From Streptococcus bovimastitidis (lineage in GTDB: Bacteria; Bacillota; Bacilli; Lactobacillales; Streptococcaceae), in the NCBI RefSeq assembly GCF_001885095.1, contig NZ_LZDD01000002.1, positions 372,001 to 436,000 on the forward strand: DNA of 64,000 nt, read 5' to 3'. The stretch's first letter is position 1, and each line of letters begins with the position of its first letter. The notes under the pieces were generated by a model. The model was not told the origin of the DNA. It did no database searches and worked only from the letters and a program-made list of their open reading frames with translations. This document shows positions 52,186-61,796 of this stretch, in pieces. The position numbers and the translations under genes were made by a program.

Positions 52186-54384
52186 TTACAAGCCTGGGTA
52201 TTTAATGGTTGACCCATTCATATGTTTAACACGTGACGTAATCTCTTTATGACGACCATTAACCATTGGACGTGCCTGTGGGTTCCCAAGATAACCACAT
52301 GTTCGCTTAACCACATCAACTGTTTTCGGGTCATTATTGCCACAATTTGGACATGTAAAGCCTCTTTCAGTAGGTTTGAAATCACCTTCAAATTGACACT
52401 GGTAGCACTTATCAATTGGCGTGTTTGTTCCTAGATAGCCAACTCGGTCATAAGCATAATCCCAAACAGCTTCCAAAGCCTTAGGATTCTGTTGCAATAC
52501 CGGGTACTCACAATAGTGAATAAAGCCACCAGATGCACCCACTTCAGGATAAATCTTTTCAAAGTCTAATTTTTCAAATGGTGTTGGATTTTTTCGAACA
52601 TCATAGTGGAAAGAATTTGTATAATATTCTTTATCTGTGATATTCTCAAGAACACCAAACTTTTCAGTATCTAAACGACAGAAACGATCTGTAAGACTTT
52701 CCGACGGTGTTGAATAGACTGAGAAATGATAGCCATAAGTGTTAGACCAATCTTCACAAGCCTCTTTCATGGCTTTAATAATGGATACTGTAAATTCTTT
52801 TGCTTCATCATTTGTTTCCCATTCTCCACCATAGAAAACAGATGCAACTTCATAAAGACCAATATAGCCTAAAGAAACGGTAGCTCGGCGATTTTTGAAT
52901 AGTTCGTCAACGGAATCTGTCTTGTTCAGACGTTTGCCGAAGGCACCATATTGGTAAAGAATTGGAGCATTGGCTGGACTGGCTTCCTTAACACGTTCAA
53001 CACGATAAACAAGTGCGTCTTTACCAATTCCAAGACGCTCATTAAAAAGCTCCCAGAATTTATCCATATCACCATTAGATTCCAAAGCAATACGTGGAAG
53101 ATTCAAAGTGACGACCCCTAAGTTCATCCGACCAGATGTCACATCTTGACCATTTTCATCTTTCCATCCCTGTAAGAATGAACGACATCCCATTGGTGCC
53201 TTGAAAGAGCCTGTTAAATCGATAATTTTGTCATAGGAAAGCATATCTGGATACATGCGTTTTGTAGCACATTCCAAGGCTAACTGTTTAATATCGTAGT
53301 TAGGTGTATCTTCCTCTAAGTTTAAACCTCGTTTTACAGTAAAAATTAATTTGGGGAAAATAGCAGTTCGATGTTCACTACCAAGCCCTTTAATCCGAAT
53401 CTCAAGAATAGCCTTCTGAATTTCACGCTCAAACCAAGATGTCCCTAAGCCAAATCCAAGAGATGTAAATGGTGTTTGCCCATTAGAAGTGAAAAGAGTA
53501 TTAATCTCATATTCCAATGATTGCATGGCATCATAGATGTCTTTTTGTGTTTTCTCATAGGCATAAGCTTCACGTTTATCTTCAATAACCCATTTTTCAG
53601 CGTCAGCCATGTGTTTCTTGTAATTGAGCTCGGCGTATGGGGCTAAGAATTCGTCAATACGATCAGCAGTACAGCCACCGTACTGACTTGAAGCAACGTT
53701 GGCAATGATTTGTGAGATTTGTGCAGTCGCTGTTTGAATTGATTTTGGACTTTCAACTTCGGCATTACCAATTTTGAACCCATTGGCTAACATCCCTTTA
53801 AAGTCAATTAAACAACAGTTGGTCATTGGCGTATAAGGACTATAATCCAAATCATGATAATGAATATCACCCTTTTGATGGGCATTGGCGACATGAGGAG
53901 GTAACATTTTTAAGCCAATTGATTTCCCGACAATTCCAGCCGTTAAATCGCGTTGCGTGTTAAAGACATCACTGTCCTTATTTGCATTCTCATTTACGAC
54001 TGTTTGATCCTTATTAAGCAGTTTATCAATGGTAAAGTTAATATCAGTTGCTTGAGAGCGCGCAAAATCACGTTGAGTTCGATAATTAATATAAGCCTTG
54101 GCAATGGCATACTCATTTGCTGATAATAATTCGTGCTCTACGATATTTTGAATTTCGTAAATTTTAATATTGTTTGGAAAACGATCTTGAATTTCCGCAA
54201 TGACACGATCAGAAACAGCCTCTAGTTTAGCTTCAACCAAGGGTGACATCTTAGTAACTTCAAGACTAGCTTTCAATAAGGCACTGTAGATTTTCGTCGT
54301 GTCAAAAGACACCAAACGACCGTCACGTTTAATTACTTTTATATCAGGTTGAACAAATATAGTTTCTTTTTCTTCTGTCATCAT
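52186..54384 (-). CDS. nrdD: Anaerobic ribonucleoside-triphosphate reductase NrdD
   Basis: A 732-aa class III reductase that makes dNTPs without oxygen. The N-terminal ATP-cone (about 15-110, KVIKRDGRLVSFDTTKIYSALLKA) is the allosteric site. The glycyl radical residue is G697 in RTCGYLG. The zinc-binding cysteines appear as CYQCQ and CPNCG in the C-terminal 80 residues. I start at the third of closely placed ATGs because AAGGAG is 8 bp before it. Its promoter carries two NrdR boxes. Confidence 0.97.
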   Translation of the reverse strand: MMTEEKETIFVQPDIKVIKRDGRLVSFDTTKIYSALLKASLEVTKMSPLVEAKLEAVSDRVIAEIQDRFPNNIKIYEIQNIVEHELLSANEYAIAKAYINYRTQRDFARSQATDINFTIDKLLNKDQTVVNENANKDSDVFNTQRDLTAGIVGKSIGLKMLPPHVANAHQKGDIHYHDLDYSPYTPMTNCCLIDFKGMLANGFKIGNAEVESPKSIQTATAQISQIIANVASSQYGGCTADRIDEFLAPYAELNYKKHMADAEKWVIEDKREAYAYEKTQKDIYDAMQSLEYEINTLFTSNGQTPFTSLGFGLGTSWFEREIQKAILEIRIKGLGSEHRTAIFPKLIFTVKRGLNLEEDTPNYDIKQLALECATKRMYPDMLSYDKIIDLTGSFKAPMGCRSFLQGWKDENGQDVTSGRMNLGVVTLNLPRIALESNGDMDKFWELFNERLGIGKDALVYRVERVKEASPANAPILYQYGAFGKRLNKTDSVDELFKNRRATVSLGYIGLYEVASVFYGGEWETNDEAKEFTVSIIKAMKEACEDWSNTYGYHFSVYSTPSESLTDRFCRLDTEKFGVLENITDKEYYTNSFHYDVRKNPTPFEKLDFEKIYPEVGASGGFIHYCEYPVLQQNPKALEAVWDYAYDRVGYLGTNTPIDKCYQCQFEGDFKPTERGFTCPNCGNNDPKTVDVVKRTCGYLGNPQARPMVNGRHKEITSRVKHMNGSTIKYPGL

Positions 54385-54407
54385 TTTCATTTCTCCTTAC
54401 TTGGACT

Positions 54408-54477
54408 ATTATATCACGACAAGAAAAAAAATCAATATCTTGTGTCAAGAAATTTGCTCAAGCACAACATATTGATT
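54408..54477 (-). promoter_or_regulatory. nrdD promoter with two NrdR boxes
   Basis: Extended -10 TGATATAAT (TATAAT at 54408-54413) and -35 TTGATT with a 16-bp spacer on minus. NrdR-like boxes AATCAATATCTTGTGT (54430-54445, overlapping the -35) and GCACAACATATTGATT (54462-54477) fit ACACWATATNTTGTGT at 14 and 12 of 16. They lie 32 bp apart, three helical turns, the usual NrdR layout. Confidence 0.8.
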
Positions 54478-54483
54478 TTCAAC

Positions 54484-56046
54484 TTATTTTTGTTGATAGA
54501 TATGAAAGCTTGTCGTATCAGCTCTATCTATCATTCGATAGTCATTTTTTAAATGTTTTTTTAGATTTTTAGGTAAAGTCATCTTATCATTGACAATAAT
54601 ATAGCTAGCATTATTCTGTAAAAGTTCATCAACTAAAATGCGTTTGTTCTCAGCTTTTTTCACATTAACAGACGGAGAAGCAAATTGGGAAGCTGTTTTT
54701 CGCTGACCCTCTAAATAAATTTGTGAGGTCTGATCCCAAACATAAATTTTTTCTGATTTTGCGACCTTTTTCTTCACAAAGGTAATAACAGATTCTCTAT
54801 CCCTTACTAGAAGATTAAGCTCATGATAAGAATACATCGATAGCCCTAGTGACAAAATAATGACAACTAAAGGTAAATAATAATTCTTTTTAAAATAAAG
54901 GCTGATTAAAGTGAGAATGCCATATTTGCGTCTTCTTCCACGTCGATGACTATTTAATTTTAAAGCATCAGCGTAATAATTAGCAAAGGGAAATACTGTC
55001 AATAACAAAGCAAAAGGAAGTAAACCTAGTAAATGAAAAGGGTAAAAGTCACCACTGAATGCAGCAAAAACAAAATAAGTGATTGTGACTGAAACTAATA
55101 ACCACTTGATATAGTAGTCATTGACTTGATTTTTTGTTTTAAAGAAATAATAATAACCGTTGAGGAAACCGAGACCAAATAGAAAGGCGAATTGAATTAC
55201 TAGTGAAAGTAAAACTGGCAAATCTCCTACCCTAAAATAGGTGAATTGATAGGCAACGGCCTGAGAAATATAGGGCCCTAAAATCTGTAAATCAAGAATG
55301 AAATAACCAGCAGTGTAAAAAACTAATGATAAACCCCAGATAATGGCTAATAATTGGTAAAAGCCACGAGCCAAGTGTTTTTGTTTTCGATTATAGATAA
55401 TAATAGCAATGGCAACAAAGAGCCAAAAAACCAGCGTTTTAGGTTCTAAGAGCATTGACATACCACCGGCCAAACCAAATAGAATAAAAGACTCATCTTT
55501 GGTTAATTCAGCAAAATATTTGGTTAAGAACCAAAGTGCCATTAAAAGGAAAGGCATGGCAAATTGGACAGGGTACATCCCACCAAATCCAAGCGTAGCC
55601 ATAAACATATATAATAATAAGGTAAAACTGAGTGATACCTTTCGATTACCAACTATAAAATGAACCAACTTATAGAAGTAAATACCTGACATATAAAATG
55701 CGATACCTTCAAAAATCAGTAACCAGAAGCTAGAACCCCAGAAATAACTTAAGGCAATCAAAACAAAATAGAGCATTCCCCCACTAGTGAAGACTTCACT
55801 ATAAGGAATTTGTCCTTTTGCCAACATCATCCCGATATAAAGATTTTGCGATTGCAAAGGATTTGCAAAGTGTAGAAAAAAAGGATTAGCGACACTGAAA
55901 AAAGCTAGAAAAATACTAAAGCATAAAATATAGCCTTTATGTAAATTTGGTACCTTAGTTTCGTATTTTGTAGTATGAATTGTTGGGCCGTCATCCATTG
56001 GAATATCTGCTAAATCCGGCATATAATCATCAGTCATTTGACTCAC
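54484..56046 (-). CDS. Polytopic membrane protein, GT-C-like
   Basis: A 520-aa protein with about 11 membrane helices and an extracellular C-terminal domain (about 410-520). The start is GTG (MSQMTDDYMPD), with AAGGAG at 7 bp. The long first outer loop with FANPLQSQNLYIGMMLAKGQIPYSEVF resembles the GT-C glycosyltransferase (GT39/PMT-like) architecture that carries acidic residues after helix 1, but no diagnostic DD/DE motif is certain. It could glycosylate or modify envelope polymers. It lies upstream of nrdD on the same strand but is separated by NrdR boxes. Confidence 0.55.
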   Translation of the reverse strand: MSQMTDDYMPDLADIPMDDGPTIHTTKYETKVPNLHKGYILCFSIFLAFFSVANPFFLHFANPLQSQNLYIGMMLAKGQIPYSEVFTSGGMLYFVLIALSYFWGSSFWLLIFEGIAFYMSGIYFYKLVHFIVGNRKVSLSFTLLLYMFMATLGFGGMYPVQFAMPFLLMALWFLTKYFAELTKDESFILFGLAGGMSMLLEPKTLVFWLFVAIAIIIYNRKQKHLARGFYQLLAIIWGLSLVFYTAGYFILDLQILGPYISQAVAYQFTYFRVGDLPVLLSLVIQFAFLFGLGFLNGYYYFFKTKNQVNDYYIKWLLVSVTITYFVFAAFSGDFYPFHLLGLLPFALLLTVFPFANYYADALKLNSHRRGRRRKYGILTLISLYFKKNYYLPLVVIILSLGLSMYSYHELNLLVRDRESVITFVKKKVAKSEKIYVWDQTSQIYLEGQRKTASQFASPSVNVKKAENKRILVDELLQNNASYIIVNDKMTLPKNLKKHLKNDYRMIDRADTTSFHIYQQK

Positions 56047-56154
56047 TTATCTTCTCCTTGAAATGTCATACAACAAGTATATCAGATTAATGGCCATAGT
56101 CAATTTCAGATCCCAAATTGTAAAAATTCTAGTCCAAAATGATAAAAAGGAAAA

Positions 56155-56180
56155 CAAAAAAAAGACCCCTCAGGGCCTTC
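56155..56180 (-). terminator. Terminator of ireB-ruvX-DUF1292
   Basis: Weak stem GGCCCT/GGGGTC followed by TTTTTTTT on minus right after the stop. Confidence 0.55.
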
Positions 56181-56182
56181 TA

Positions 56183-56494
56183 TTATTCTTCGTCTAAAAA
56201 GCTATTGAAAACTTCTTCAATCATATCCCATTCAGCATCTGAATCTTCAGGAATTGGTTGTAAATCGCCTTCAGTACCATCTTCATTTTCAGTAAATGAG
56301 TAAGCCTGAATTTCAATTTCACCAGATTCATCTTCTTCAGAACCAGCTGGTACTAAAAGAACATAGTTTTTACCAAATTCTTCTTTACCATCAATAGTTA
56401 ATAGGATTTCAAATAATGATTCATTACCTTGTTCATCAACAAGCGTAATAACTTCATGTTCGTGATCATGATCGTGGTCGTGATTATGTGCCAT
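56183..56494 (-). CDS. DUF1292 protein (YrzB-like)
   Basis: A 103-aa acidic protein of DUF1292. The N-terminus is His/Asp-rich ([12 protein letters not shown]), which may bind metal, followed by the domain [35 protein letters not shown]. The function is unknown. It is third in the ireB-ruvX-DUF1292 unit found in Firmicutes, 10 bp after ruvX. Confidence 0.9.
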   Translation of the reverse strand: MAHNHDHDHDHEHEVITLVDEQGNESLFEILLTIDGKEEFGKNYVLLVPAGSEEDESGEIEIQAYSFTENEDGTEGDLQPIPEDSDAEWDMIEEVFNSFLDEE

Positions 56495-56504
56495 TTTTTT
56501 CTCC

Positions 56505-56924
56505 TTAGTAGGTTCTATCTAAATAATTTTGTAAAATAAGCTGTGCAGCTAGTTTATCAATAACTTTTTTGCGTTTCCCGCGACTAACATCCGCTTGTTC
56601 AATCAACATTCTTTCTGCTTGAACAGTAGTTAGACGTTCATCCTGATATTCCACAGGAATCTTAAAAAGTTCTTCAATTTTTTGGCCATAGGCCTGACTA
56701 GCTTCAACTCGGGGACCACTTGTATTGTTCATATTTTTAGGTAAGCCAACAACAAATCGATCTACCTTATACTGTTCTACAAGCTCTCCCAAGCGATCGA
56801 AACCGAAAATTTCTTTCTCTTCGTCAATCTTAATAATTTCAAGTCCTTGAGCAGTAAAACCTAGGGGGTCACTAATAGCAACTCCTACTGTTTTTGAACC
56901 TACGTCCAATCCCATTACTCTCAT
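56505..56924 (-). CDS. ruvX: Holliday-junction resolvase-like RuvX (YqgF)
   Basis: A 139-aa RNase H-fold nuclease. The first catalytic Asp is in [18 protein letters not shown]; the other acidic residues are in the E of [15 protein letters not shown] and the D near [12 protein letters not shown]. It functions in 16S rRNA 5' processing or DNA repair in different bacteria. It overlaps ireB by four bases (ATGA). Length is normal. Confidence 0.95.
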   Translation of the reverse strand: MRVMGLDVGSKTVGVAISDPLGFTAQGLEIIKIDEEKEIFGFDRLGELVEQYKVDRFVVGLPKNMNNTSGPRVEASQAYGQKIEELFKIPVEYQDERLTTVQAERMLIEQADVSRGKRKKVIDKLAAQLILQNYLDRTY

Positions 56925-57190
56925 TTAACGTCGATACCATTTCCTTTTAGATAATAACGAACGAGTTCTTCTACAATTTCATCACGTTCATATTTGCGAA
57001 TTTGGTTTCGGGCATCATTATATCTTGGAACGTAAGCAGGGTCTCCACTTAATACATAACCAACGATTTGATTGATTGGATTGTAACCTTTTTCCTCTAA
57101 TGAATGGTAGACAGCAGTTAAAGTTTCACTAATCTCTTTCTTATCTCCATCATCTAATTTAAAGCGGACTGTTTCGTCTGTAAATCCCAT
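56921..57190 (-). CDS. ireB: IreB family regulatory protein (UPF0297)
   Basis: An 89-aa protein, [24 protein letters not shown], of the UPF0297 family. IreB is a substrate of the PASTA kinase IreK/StkP and affects cephalosporin resistance through MurA turnover in Enterococcus. The threonines T4 and T7 are candidates for phosphorylation. It is the first gene of ireB-ruvX-DUF1292. Confidence 0.95.
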   Translation of the reverse strand: MGFTDETVRFKLDDGDKKEISETLTAVYHSLEEKGYNPINQIVGYVLSGDPAYVPRYNDARNQIRKYERDEIVEELVRYYLKGNGIDVK

Positions 57191-57275
57191 ACTGACACCT
57201 TCTTTCTAAACTAAGTGCTATGATTTATTATAGCTTATTTTTAGAAATTTAACAAGAAATCTAGTTATGAGACAA

Positions 57276-57305
57276 GAAAAAAAGCTCTAAGAAGAGCTTT
57301 TTTTA
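57276..57305 (-). terminator. Terminator of spxA
   Basis: AAAAAGCTCT-loop-AGAGCTTTTTTT on minus, overlapping the spxA stop codon. Confidence 0.88.
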
Positions 57306-57701
57306 CAAGGCTGCACGCAAGCGTGCCTCCGTATTTTCGATGTTACGTATAGAGCGAGGTAAGAAAGCTCTAATGTCATCTTCCTTATAACCAACTTGTA
57401 ATCGTTTATCATCAATTAAAATAGGACTTTTAAGAATACGAGGATTGTCCTGGATTAAGTCGATGACTTCACTCACACTCAATTCTTCAATATTGCAATT
57501 TAGTGCCTTAGCATAACGGTTTTTAGAAGAGACAATGCTCTCTACACCATTTTCTGTTTTTGATAGAATTGCTAAAATTTCTTCTTTTGTTAAAGGTTCT
57601 TTTCCTAAGTTCTGTTCTTTATATGGGAGCTTGTGGCCATTTAACCATGTTTTCGCCTTTTTGCAGCTCGTACAACTTGAAATCGTATAAATTTTAATCA
57701 T
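57303..57701 (-). CDS. spxA: Redox regulator Spx (SpxA2-type position)
   Basis: A 132-aa Spx/ArsC-fold regulator that binds the RNA polymerase alpha C-terminal domain. The redox pair is C10-TS-C13. The start MIKIYTIS is chosen since the longer frame has no ribosome binding site. In streptococci one spx copy sits next to recA and ireB (SpxA2 of S. mutans, important for envelope stress); this location suggests that copy. ClpXP/ClpC turnover is expected by family knowledge. Confidence 0.93.
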   Translation of the reverse strand: MIKIYTISSCTSCKKAKTWLNGHKLPYKEQNLGKEPLTKEEILAILSKTENGVESIVSSKNRYAKALNCNIEELSVSEVIDLIQDNPRILKSPILIDDKRLQVGYKEDDIRAFLPRSIRNIENTEARLRAAL

Positions 57702-57763
57702 GTTGTTGTTCTCACTTTCTATTTCGTGATATGATAATTGTAACATAGTTAGAAATCATGAAC

Positions 57764-57787
57764 ATAGGTCTTTGGACCTATTTTTTT
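57764..57787 (+). terminator. Plus-oriented terminator-like hairpin upstream of spxA
   Basis: ATAGGTC-TTTG-GACCTAT followed by TTTTTTT on the plus strand, where no annotated gene is transcribed; on minus it would be a leader hairpin of spxA. The rest of the gap to 58014 holds a minus-strand TACAAT near 57835-57840 and nothing else I can support. Confidence 0.5.
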
Positions 57788-58014
57788 GTCCTTTTTTGGC
57801 TAAATTGCCCGATTTTTTGTGATTTTTCTCCCATTGTAACAGGCTTGTAATCGCTTTTACACAATTTTAAACTTCTCCGATCGAAGTCCTCCAAACTCCA
57901 ATTCCAAATATAAATCACATGTCTCTATGGTCACCTAGTCGAATGATTTCTCCAAATTCCGAGGCAATTGGTAGCAATTTGAGAAAGTATGCTTCATTAC
58001 TTAGACACAGAACA

Positions 58015-58041
58015 CAAAAAAAGACCCTTAGGTCTTTTTTA
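58015..58041 (-). terminator. Terminator of recA
   Basis: AAAAAGACC-TAA-GGGTCTTTTTTT on minus, touching the stop. Confidence 0.9.
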
Positions 58042-59178
58042 TTAATCTTCAATTTCGATGGCATCATCTAGATCTAGAAAAAGGTCATCTGCTTCTACCT
58101 CAGCAGGTGAATCTAATACTTCCTCTGTCTCATCTTCCAACAAGCCTACTTTGACACGGACTTTATGGTCAATTTCTTCAAAGATTTCAGGATGATCTGC
58201 TAAGAATTTTTTAGCATTCTCGGAACCTTGACCGATTTTCTCACCATTGTATGAGAACCAAGCTCCAGCTTTTTGAATTACATCTAAATCAGAGGCAATT
58301 TTAATAAGTTCACCTGTACGTGAAATACCTTCACCATACATGATTTCAACTTCTGCAACTTTGAATGGAGGAGCAACTTTGTTTTTAACAACTTTGATTT
58401 TTGTTTCCTTACCAATATTGCTATCTTTTTGATCGCCAGTACCTTTAATTTGTGTATTTCCACGAACATCTAAACGGACTGAAGCGTAGAATTTCAAAGC
58501 ACGACCACCAGGTGTTGTTTCAGGATTACCAAACATAACCCCAACTTTTTCACGCAATTGGTTAATGAAAATAGCAATTGTTTTTGTTTTATTGATTGAA
58601 GCTGATAGTTTGCGCATAGCTTGACTCATCATACGTGCTTGCAAACCAACGTGACTATCACCGATATCCCCATCAATTTCAGCACGAGGTACTAAGGCTG
58701 CAACAGAGTCCACAACAACAAGGTCAACGGCACCTGAATCAATCAATTTACCAGCAATCTCAAGACCTTGTTCACCTGAATCTGGTTGAGAAAGAAGTAA
58801 TTCATCAATATTAACGCCAAGTGAAGCTGCATAAGCAGGATCTAAAGCATGCTCAGCATCGATAAAGGCAGCAATGCCTCCTTCTTTTTGTGCTTGAGCA
58901 ACAGCATGTAGTGCAACTGTTGTTTTACCAGAAGATTCTGGTCCGTAGATTTCGATAATGCGTCCTTTCGGATAACCTCCAGCACCTAAAGCAATATCTA
59001 GAGCAAGGCTTCCAGAACTCATAACTTGTACTTTCTGCTCAGCTCTTTCACCAAGACGCATAACAGCACCTTTACCAAAATCTTTTTCAATATTCTTTAA
59101 GGCATCGTCTAAAGCTTTGCGGCGATCATCGCCAAACTTTTTAGTGATTTCTTCTGTTTTTTTAACTTTTTTTGCCAA
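58042..59178 (-). CDS. recA: Recombinase RecA, TTG start
   Basis: A 378-aa strand-exchange protein. Walker [10 protein letters not shown] (about 76-84), MAW loop and L2 ([32 protein letters not shown]) are standard. I start at a TTG, giving [16 protein letters not shown], the family N-terminus, with GAGGAG spaced 6 bp ahead; ATGs further upstream would extend the protein without a site. It follows cinA on the same strand. Acidic C-terminus [15 protein letters not shown] is normal. Confidence 0.96.
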   Translation of the reverse strand: MAKKVKKTEEITKKFGDDRRKALDDALKNIEKDFGKGAVMRLGERAEQKVQVMSSGSLALDIALGAGGYPKGRIIEIYGPESSGKTTVALHAVAQAQKEGGIAAFIDAEHALDPAYAASLGVNIDELLLSQPDSGEQGLEIAGKLIDSGAVDLVVVDSVAALVPRAEIDGDIGDSHVGLQARMMSQAMRKLSASINKTKTIAIFINQLREKVGVMFGNPETTPGGRALKFYASVRLDVRGNTQIKGTGDQKDSNIGKETKIKVVKNKVAPPFKVAEVEIMYGEGISRTGELIKIASDLDVIQKAGAWFSYNGEKIGQGSENAKKFLADHPEIFEEIDHKVRVKVGLLEDETEEVLDSPAEVEADDLFLDLDDAIEIED

Positions 59179-59268
59179 TTCTTTCTCCTCTTTCATTGGA
59201 AGCTCCATCATATTGATTTTTTATGATAAAAGGCTCCCAGACTTATGTTATTATATCAAATTACAACT

Positions 59269-60522
59269 TTATAATAAAGTTTTTCGGACCAAATTGAATG
59301 CATGCATCATTGCGATATAGCGAATGTCTGACCGACTTCTTCCACCAATTGATACTTGTATGGATTCTGTTTTTTCGGTAGTTGAAATACCAATATAAAC
59401 CGTTCCAGCTGGATGTCCTTCTAATTCACCTGGGCCCGCAACTCCTGTTAAGCCAACACCAATATCAGATTGCATTAACTGACGTGATTTCAGAGCCATT
59501 TGCTGAGCGGTAAAGTGACTGACAACGCCATGCTTTTGTAAATCGACAAGTGGTATACCTAACATTCTTGCTTTTTCTTCTATGCTATAGGTAACATAAC
59601 CACCCTTAAATAGTTGCGATGAACCTGAAAAATCAGCAATCTTCGCTTGAAACATACCAGCCGTTAAACTTTCAGCCGCACTTATTGTCAATTTTCTATT
59701 AAGGATGTTTTCGAAGACAACTTTTGCAAGGCTATTGTCTTCACCATATCCATACAAGTACTCTGATAAAGGAGTCTTATCTAAACTCCTTACAGAGAGT
59801 AATTCTTTTTCAAGAGCATCTAATTTTTCATTAGCCTCTTGCTCACTATTTGATTTAGTGGATAGTCGTAAAGTAACTTCTCCAGTTTTTGCATAAGGAG
59901 CAATCGTCGGGTCAGTTTGATTCTTGATATATTCCGATAGAACTGTTACTAACTGACTCTCACCGATTCCAAAAAATCTTAAGACTTTAGAATAAAGGAT
60001 TTCATTTCCTTTACTTAGCAAAGGCACTAAATGTTTTGTTACCATGGGTTTTAATTCACTAGGTGGCCCTGGCAAGACAACATAAGTTTTTTCCCCATCT
60101 ACTAATAATCCCCCAACAGCAAGACCTGTAATATTTTGAATAGGAATTGAACCTTCTATTATCTGTGCTTGTCTTTCATTGTTGGATGTTCTTGAACTCT
60201 TAGGCCGCGAAGCAAAAAATTGATCCAGTTTATCCTTCGCTTGCTGATCAAAGACTAGTGTTTTTCCTAAAAATCTAGCTAAGGTTTGTTTAGTCAAGTC
60301 ATCTTCTGTGGGACCGAGGCCACCAGTCAAAATGATTAAATCGCTCCTTCTACTAGCCATTTCAATGACATCTAGTAACCTCTTTTCATTATCACCTATT
60401 GCTGTTTGATAATAAACATCAACTCCAATCTCAGCCATCTTTTCTGAAATAAACTGTGCATTTGTATTGACAATTTGTCCGGTTAGAATTTCCGTTCCAA
60501 CAGCAATTATTTCAGCATTCAT
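59269..60522 (-). CDS. cinA: Competence/damage-inducible protein CinA
   Basis: A 417-aa protein with an N-terminal MoCF-like domain ([32 protein letters not shown]) and a C-terminal nicotinamide-nucleotide amidase domain ([33 protein letters not shown]). In streptococci CinA is linked to RecA and to competence. It lies 90 bp upstream of recA. A near-match to the SigX/ComX box lies 18 bp ahead of its ATG. Confidence 0.95.
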   Translation of the reverse strand: MNAEIIAVGTEILTGQIVNTNAQFISEKMAEIGVDVYYQTAIGDNEKRLLDVIEMASRRSDLIILTGGLGPTEDDLTKQTLARFLGKTLVFDQQAKDKLDQFFASRPKSSRTSNNERQAQIIEGSIPIQNITGLAVGGLLVDGEKTYVVLPGPPSELKPMVTKHLVPLLSKGNEILYSKVLRFFGIGESQLVTVLSEYIKNQTDPTIAPYAKTGEVTLRLSTKSNSEQEANEKLDALEKELLSVRSLDKTPLSEYLYGYGEDNSLAKVVFENILNRKLTISAAESLTAGMFQAKIADFSGSSQLFKGGYVTYSIEEKARMLGIPLVDLQKHGVVSHFTAQQMALKSRQLMQSDIGVGLTGVAGPGELEGHPAGTVYIGISTTEKTESIQVSIGGRSRSDIRYIAMMHAFNLVRKTLL

Positions 60523-60539
60523 TTAACCACCTACTTAAT

Positions 60540-60547
60540 CATTCGTA
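60540..60547 (-). promoter_or_regulatory. Candidate ComX (CIN) box before cinA
   Basis: TACGAATG on minus differs from the CIN-box TACGAATA in the last base. It would place cinA-recA in the late competence regulon. Confidence 0.55.
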
Positions 60548-60608
60548 ATTTTATTTCATTTTATCATAAAAAATCTAAAATCATTTATTAATTATAGCCG
60601 AAAACAAG

Positions 60609-60637
60609 AAAATAGTAAAGTTATTACTTTACTATTT
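60609..60637. terminator. Terminator of tag
   Basis: AAATAGTAAAGT-loop-ACTTTACTATTT, right after the tag stop; only a modest U run. Confidence 0.75.
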
Positions 60638-60643
60638 TGTCAT

Positions 60644-61198
60644 TTATTTAAAACTACATGTGCATTCATGATCATTAACCATTCCTGAGGCTTGCATAAA
60701 GGAGTAAATAGTGGTTGGTCCTAAGAATTTAAAGCCGCGTTTTTTCAAGTCTTTAGCTAAGGCTACCGATAGATCGGTTTGGGCAGGAACTGGATGCTGC
60801 TGGTCGACCAAGTTGTTGATGGGCTCACCATCAACAAATCCCCAGAGATAGTCTGAGAAAGATAGACCTGCTTCCTGCATTTTTAGCAGGGCTTGTGCGT
60901 TGTTGACGGTCGCTGCCAACTTCAATCGATGGCGGATTATGCCTGGATTCTGTAAGGCGTCAGCCATTTCGTCTTCGGTGAACTGAGCCACTTTAGCAAT
61001 CTCATAATTGTGGAAAACCTGGTTGAAAGCAGAGCGTTTTCGCAAAACAGTCAGCCAAGAAAGGCCAGACTGATAGGATTCTAAGCAGAGAAGTTCGAAA
61101 AGCTTTTGATCATCATATATGGGCTTGCCCCATTCCTTGTCGTGATAGTCGCAATAGAGTTGGTTATCCACAGGGACCCATGCACAGCGTTTTGTCAT
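60644..61198 (-). CDS. tag: DNA-3-methyladenine glycosylase I (Tag)
   Basis: A 184-aa base-excision enzyme that removes 3-methyladenine. MTKRCAWV and YHDKEWGKPIYDDQKLFELL are the N-terminal family signature; zinc-snap residues appear as C5, H19 and the His/Cys in NDHECTC at the C-terminus. It lies 3 bp after ruvA in the order ruvA-tag-cinA-recA shared by streptococci. Confidence 0.95.
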   Translation of the reverse strand: MTKRCAWVPVDNQLYCDYHDKEWGKPIYDDQKLFELLCLESYQSGLSWLTVLRKRSAFNQVFHNYEIAKVAQFTEDEMADALQNPGIIRHRLKLAATVNNAQALLKMQEAGLSFSDYLWGFVDGEPINNLVDQQHPVPAQTDLSVALAKDLKKRGFKFLGPTTIYSFMQASGMVNDHECTCSFK

Positions 61199-61201
61199 TT
61201 G

Positions 61202-61795
61202 TTACCCCTTCATCAACATTTTAAGGGCTGACTTGATGTACTGCTCAGCCGTTTCGTCGGTACCTTCAAAGAATGCTCGAATTTTCTTAAGCTCTGTTGC
61301 TTTATAGCCGAGCGCCAATAGTGCCTCAATGGCTTCATCAAGTTGCTGATTTGCAGATGTTTGGCTTTGGCTCTGCTTCTGAGCATTTGCGGGTGCTTCC
61401 ACAAACTTGCCGGCCAAGTCAAGAATCATTTGCTGTGCCGTCTTCTTACCAATTTTAGGGAACTTCATCAAGTACTTAATGTCACTATTATCAATGGCAG
61501 TAACCAAGCCTTGGTTATCATCAACTGCAACAATCGCTAAGGCTGTCATTGGGCCAATTCCTGAAACCGAAATCAGTTTTAAAAAGACATCCTTTTCATC
61601 TTCGGTATGGAAACCAAATAATAGGTGGGCATCCTCCCGGATAACTTGATGCAGATAAATGGTCACATTTTGGTTGACACTATCTGTAAAACTATAGGGA
61701 TTGGCAACATAGATAATATATCCTAAGCCACTTGTCTCAACGACAATATATTTGGCAGTAATTTTAGTTAACTGCCCTTTTATGTAATCAAACAT
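61202..61795 (-). CDS. ruvA: Holliday junction branch migration protein RuvA
   Basis: A 197-aa subunit that binds four-way junctions and recruits RuvB. The OB domain is [26 protein letters not shown]; the two HhH motifs are [14 protein letters not shown] and [15 protein letters not shown]; the C-terminal domain contacts RuvB. It starts 1 bp after the lmrP stop. ruvB is elsewhere in streptococci. Confidence 0.97.
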   Translation of the reverse strand: MFDYIKGQLTKITAKYIVVETSGLGYIIYVANPYSFTDSVNQNVTIYLHQVIREDAHLLFGFHTEDEKDVFLKLISVSGIGPMTALAIVAVDDNQGLVTAIDNSDIKYLMKFPKIGKKTAQQMILDLAGKFVEAPANAQKQSQSQTSANQQLDEAIEALLALGYKATELKKIRAFFEGTDETAEQYIKSALKMLMKG

Positions 61796-61796
61796 G

